A stretch of DNA of 64,000 nucleotides from Sphingomonas sp. PR090111-T3T-6A (GTDB lineage: Bacteria; Pseudomonadota; Alphaproteobacteria; Sphingomonadales; Sphingomonadaceae), in contig NZ_AORL01000010.1 in NCBI RefSeq assembly GCF_000383095.1, positions 1-64,000 on the forward strand, given 5' to 3'. A program made the translations under genes and the position numbers. The notes below the pieces were generated by a model. That model had not been told where the DNA came from. It did no database searches and saw only the letters and a list, made by a program, of their open reading frames with translations. Numbering within the stretch: position 1 is the stretch's first letter; every line of letters starts with the position of its first letter. Shown one piece after another: positions 61,362-64,000 of this stretch.

Positions 61362-62573
61362 ATGCACGACAAGCCCCATGCTTCCGCCGGACGGCCGGCC
61401 GTCGCCCCCGGCATCACGCCGGCGGTGACCTTCGCCTGCGCGGTGGCGTGCGGGGTGATCGTGGCGAACCTCTATTATGCCCAGCCGCTGATCGCGCTGA
61501 TCGCGCCGGAGCTGCACCTGCGCCCCGGCATCGCCGGGCTGATCGTGACGCTCACCCAGCTCGGCTATGCGGGCGGCCTGCTGTTCGTCGTGCCGCTCGC
61601 CGACCGGGTGGAGAACCGCAAGCTCATCCTTGCGACCATCGGCATCGTCGCACTGGCGCTGGCGGCGCTGGCGGCGGCGCCTTCCGCAGAGGCTTTTCTC
61701 GCCGCATCGATGGCCGTGGGCTTCTGCTCGGCGGGCGTGCAGGTGGTCATCCCCTTCGCCGCCTCGCTGGCGCGGGAGGAGACGCGCGGGCGGACGATCG
61801 GCAACGTCATGTCGGGCCTGCTCGCCGGCATCATGCTGGCGCGGCCGGTGGCGAGCCTGATCGCGGAGGTCGCCGGCTGGCGCGCGGTGTTCGGCGTGTC
61901 GGCGGTGGCGATGCTGGTGCTGGCCCTGTGGCTCGCTCGCGAGCTGCCCGAGCGGCGGCCGGCGAGCGGCCATGGCTATGGCGAGATATTGCGCTCGATG
62001 GGGCAGATCCTGATGCGTGAGCGGCCGCTCCAGCGCCGCGCGGTCTATCAGGGTTTTGTCTTCGCGATCTTCAACCTGTTCTGGACGTCGGTGCCGCTGC
62101 TCCTCGCGGACCAGTTCGGTTTCGGGCAGACCGGCATCGCCCTCTTCGCGCTGGCGGGTGCTGCGGGCGCTCTGACCGCGCCGGTCGCGGGGCGGCTGGG
62201 CGACCGGGGTTATATCCGGCTCGGCACCGCCGGCGCGCTGGCGACGATCGCGGCCTCCTGCCTGCTGGCGGGCTGGGCGGGTGCGCTGCACTCGCTGCTG
62301 CTGCTGGTCGTCTTCGCGCTGACGCTGGACGGGGCGACGCAGGTCAATCAGGTGCTCGGCCAGCGCGTAATCTTCTCGCTGCCGGGCGAGGATCGCGGCC
62401 GGGTCAACGCCGTCTATATGACCATCCTGTTCGTGCTCGGCGCCTGCGGTTCCGCGATCGCGACGCTCACCTATCATGCGGCGGGCTGGTGGGGCGCGAT
62501 GGGCGCCGGTGCGGTGCTGGGTGCGGTCGTGCTGCTGCTCTTCGCGACCGAATGGCTGGAACGGCGCGCCTAA
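61362..62573 (+). CDS. MFS transporter (drug/metabolite exporter-like)
   Basis: Membrane protein of 403 aa with 12 helices, resembling the YgaY/YbcL-type efflux group: VACGVIVANLYYAQPLIALI in helix 1, GGLLFVVPLADRVENRKLIL in the helix 2-3 loop, AASLAREETRGRTIGNVMSG, and LGQRVIFSLPGEDRGRVNAV in the second half. Neither half carries the sugar-porter signatures seen at 28514-29917, so sugar import is not indicated. ATG 61362 is chosen; the frame stays open to 61293. It is divergent from the fucosidase gene with 144 bases between. Confidence 0.85.
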   Translation: MHDKPHASAGRPAVAPGITPAVTFACAVACGVIVANLYYAQPLIALIAPELHLRPGIAGLIVTLTQLGYAGGLLFVVPLADRVENRKLILATIGIVALALAALAAAPSAEAFLAASMAVGFCSAGVQVVIPFAASLAREETRGRTIGNVMSGLLAGIMLARPVASLIAEVAGWRAVFGVSAVAMLVLALWLARELPERRPASGHGYGEILRSMGQILMRERPLQRRAVYQGFVFAIFNLFWTSVPLLLADQFGFGQTGIALFALAGAAGALTAPVAGRLGDRGYIRLGTAGALATIAASCLLAGWAGALHSLLLLVVFALTLDGATQVNQVLGQRVIFSLPGEDRGRVNAVYMTILFVLGACGSAIATLTYHAAGWWGAMGAGAVLGAVVLLLFATEWLERRA

Positions 62574-62617
62574 CAGGACTAAGGCGCCTCCCAAATCCAT
62601 CGGACGGGAATTGAGCC

Positions 62618-64000
62618 GTGACCACCATCATCCGCGAAGCCGACCTGATCGAGAGCGTCGCCGACGCGCTCCAGTTCATCTCCTACTATCACCCGATGGA
62701 TTATATCCGCGCGCTGGGTAAGGCCTATGAGGCCGAGCAGTCGCCCGCCGCCAAGGACGCCATCGCGCAGATCCTCACCAACAGCCGCATGTGCGCGGAA
62801 GGGCATCGCCCGATCTGTCAGGACACCGGCATCGTCACGGTGTTCGTGAAGTGGGGGCAGGGCTGCGTGCTCGATAGCGAGAAGTCGCTTCAGGAGGTCG
62901 TCGACGAGGGTGTGCGCCGCGCCTATCTCCACCCGGAGAACCGCCTGCGCGCCTCGATCGTCGCGGACCCGGCGTTCGGCCGCAAGAACACCAAGGACAA
63001 CACCCCCTCGGTGATGCATGTCGAGATGGTGCCCGGCAACCATGTCGACGTGACGGTCGCGGCCAAGGGCGGCGGCTCCGAGAACAAGTCCAAGTTCGCG
63101 ATGCTCAACCCGTCGGACTCGGTGGTCGACTGGGTGCTGGAGCAGCTTCCGAAGATGGGCGCGGGCTGGTGCCCGCCGGGGATGCTCGGCATCGGCATCG
63201 GCGGCACCGCCGAGCAGGCGATGAAGCTCGCCAAGGAGTCGCTGATGGGCGACATCGACATGGCCGAGCTGAAGCAGCGTGGGCCGCAGGATGACGTCGA
63301 GGCGCTGCGCATCGAGCTGCATGACAAGGTCAACGCGCTCGGCATCGGCGCGCAGGGTCTGGGCGGCCTCGCCACCGTGCTCGACGTCAAGATCGAGACC
63401 TGGCCGACCCACGCCGCCTCCAAGCCGATCGCGATGATCCCGAACTGCGCCGCCACCCGCCACGCGCATTTCCATCTCGACGGCTCCGGCCCCGCCTTCC
63501 TCGAAACGCCGAAGCTGGAGGACTGGCCGCAGGTCGAGTGGAAGCCGTCGAAGGAGGCGATCCGCGTCGATCTCGACACGCTCACCCCCGAGGTGGTGCA
63601 GAGCTGGAAGCCGGGCGACCGCCTGCTGCTCAACGGCAAGATGCTCACCGGCCGCGACGCCGCGCACAAGCGCATCCAGGACATGCTCTCGCGCGGCGAG
63701 GAGCTGCCGGTCGAGTTCAAGGGCCGCGTGATCTATTATGTCGGCCCGGTCGATCCGGTGCGCGACGAGGTGGTCGGCCCGGCCGGCCCCACCACCGCGA
63801 CCCGCATGGACAAGTTCACCGGCATGATGCTCGATCAGGGCCTGCTCGCGATGGTCGGCAAGGCCGAGCGCGGGCCGATCGCGATCGAGGCGATCAAGAA
63901 GGCCAAGTCGGCCTATCTGATGGCGGTCGGCGGGGCGGCCTATCTGGTCAGCCGCGCGATCAAGGCGTCGAAGGTCGTCGGCTTCGAGGATCTCGGCATG
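62618..64000 (+). CDS. class I fumarate hydratase (3' end outside the window)
   Basis: At least 461 codons of a class I, 4Fe-4S-dependent fumarase, which hydrates fumarate to malate in the TCA cycle. Family features are MCAEGHRPICQDTGIVTVFV (cluster Cys region), NTKDNTPSVMHVEMVPGNHV, AAKGGGSENKSKFAMLNPSD, WCPPGMLGIGIGGTAEQAMK and IPNCAATRHAHFHLDGSG. The C-terminal beta part starts near GDRLLLNGKMLTGRDAAHKR. GTG 62618 is the likely start (VTTIIREADLIESVADAL). No stop occurs before the right edge, so the C-terminus is missing. Confidence 0.95.
   Translation, partial: MTTIIREADLIESVADALQFISYYHPMDYIRALGKAYEAEQSPAAKDAIAQILTNSRMCAEGHRPICQDTGIVTVFVKWGQGCVLDSEKSLQEVVDEGVRRAYLHPENRLRASIVADPAFGRKNTKDNTPSVMHVEMVPGNHVDVTVAAKGGGSENKSKFAMLNPSDSVVDWVLEQLPKMGAGWCPPGMLGIGIGGTAEQAMKLAKESLMGDIDMAELKQRGPQDDVEALRIELHDKVNALGIGAQGLGGLATVLDVKIETWPTHAASKPIAMIPNCAATRHAHFHLDGSGPAFLETPKLEDWPQVEWKPSKEAIRVDLDTLTPEVVQSWKPGDRLLLNGKMLTGRDAAHKRIQDMLSRGEELPVEFKGRVIYYVGPVDPVRDEVVGPAGPTTATRMDKFTGMMLDQGLLAMVGKAERGPIAIEAIKKAKSAYLMAVGGAAYLVSRAIKASKVVGFEDLGM

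Overview
The window looks like a chromosomal segment of a high-GC alphaproteobacterium, most likely a sphingomonad (Sphingomonadaceae). I infer this from the type of genes present: a tonB-exbB-exbD-exbD operon with a large TonB-dependent receptor, secreted M3/S10 peptidases, a DUF3297 protein, a short PutA without a ribbon-helix-helix domain but with a divergent Lrp-type regulator, and strong C/G bias at third codon positions. No rRNA, CRISPR array, insertion sequence or prophage module is visible.

Left end (1-1538). Three small genes with weaker codon bias lie against the 3' side of a tRNA-Arg(UCU) gene. They encode an Xre/MbcA/ParS-type protein, an unknown protein that looks like a diverged relative of it, and a Cys-less ArsR-type regulator. 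Three tandem heptamers lie between the regulator and the tRNA. This looks like the edge of an integrated element or island.

Core block (1635-19024). Genes are yhhQ, parC, a GGDEF-EAL protein, a translationally coupled DUF1285-Nudix-CCA transferase cluster, a GNAT protein, folB overlapping a pteridine-reductase-like SDR gene, the TonB energisation operon (with a strong leader hairpin and an intrinsic terminator), a DUF6624-like secreted protein, DUF3297 and aconitase.

Transport and carbohydrate block (19159-39565). It holds a glucokinase-fold protein whose sugar site is intact but whose phosphate loops are degraded, a TonB receptor, a secreted alpha/beta hydrolase, a MATE exporter, YaiI, a DEAD-box helicase with a DbpA-type domain and a disordered basic tail, a GH27 alpha-galactosidase divergent from a sugar porter, a GST, an orphan efflux outer-membrane lipoprotein, a three-gene deacetylase/membrane protein/glycosyltransferase operon, the Kup potassium transporter, an OprO/OprP-type porin with a Pho-box-like promoter, and a GFA protein.

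Peptide and proline block (39637-53788). Secreted M3 and S10 peptidases, oligopeptidase B with a coupled thioesterase, an Xaa-Pro aminopeptidase, tRNA-Thr(GGU) and the divergent Lrp-type regulator/putA pair suggest peptide scavenging that feeds proline into glutamate and the TCA cycle. YbaK follows.

Right end (53901-64000). A membrane-anchored catalase-like protein is translationally coupled to a cytochrome b561. Then come a LacI-family regulator with a palindromic operator, a secreted clan GH-A glycosidase, a MOSC protein, a TAT-exported GH29 alpha-fucosidase, an MFS transporter and a class I fumarase that runs off the window. Promoters of the two secreted glycosidases share a 9-bp LacI-operator-like core, suggesting one regulon for a fucosylated galactoside.
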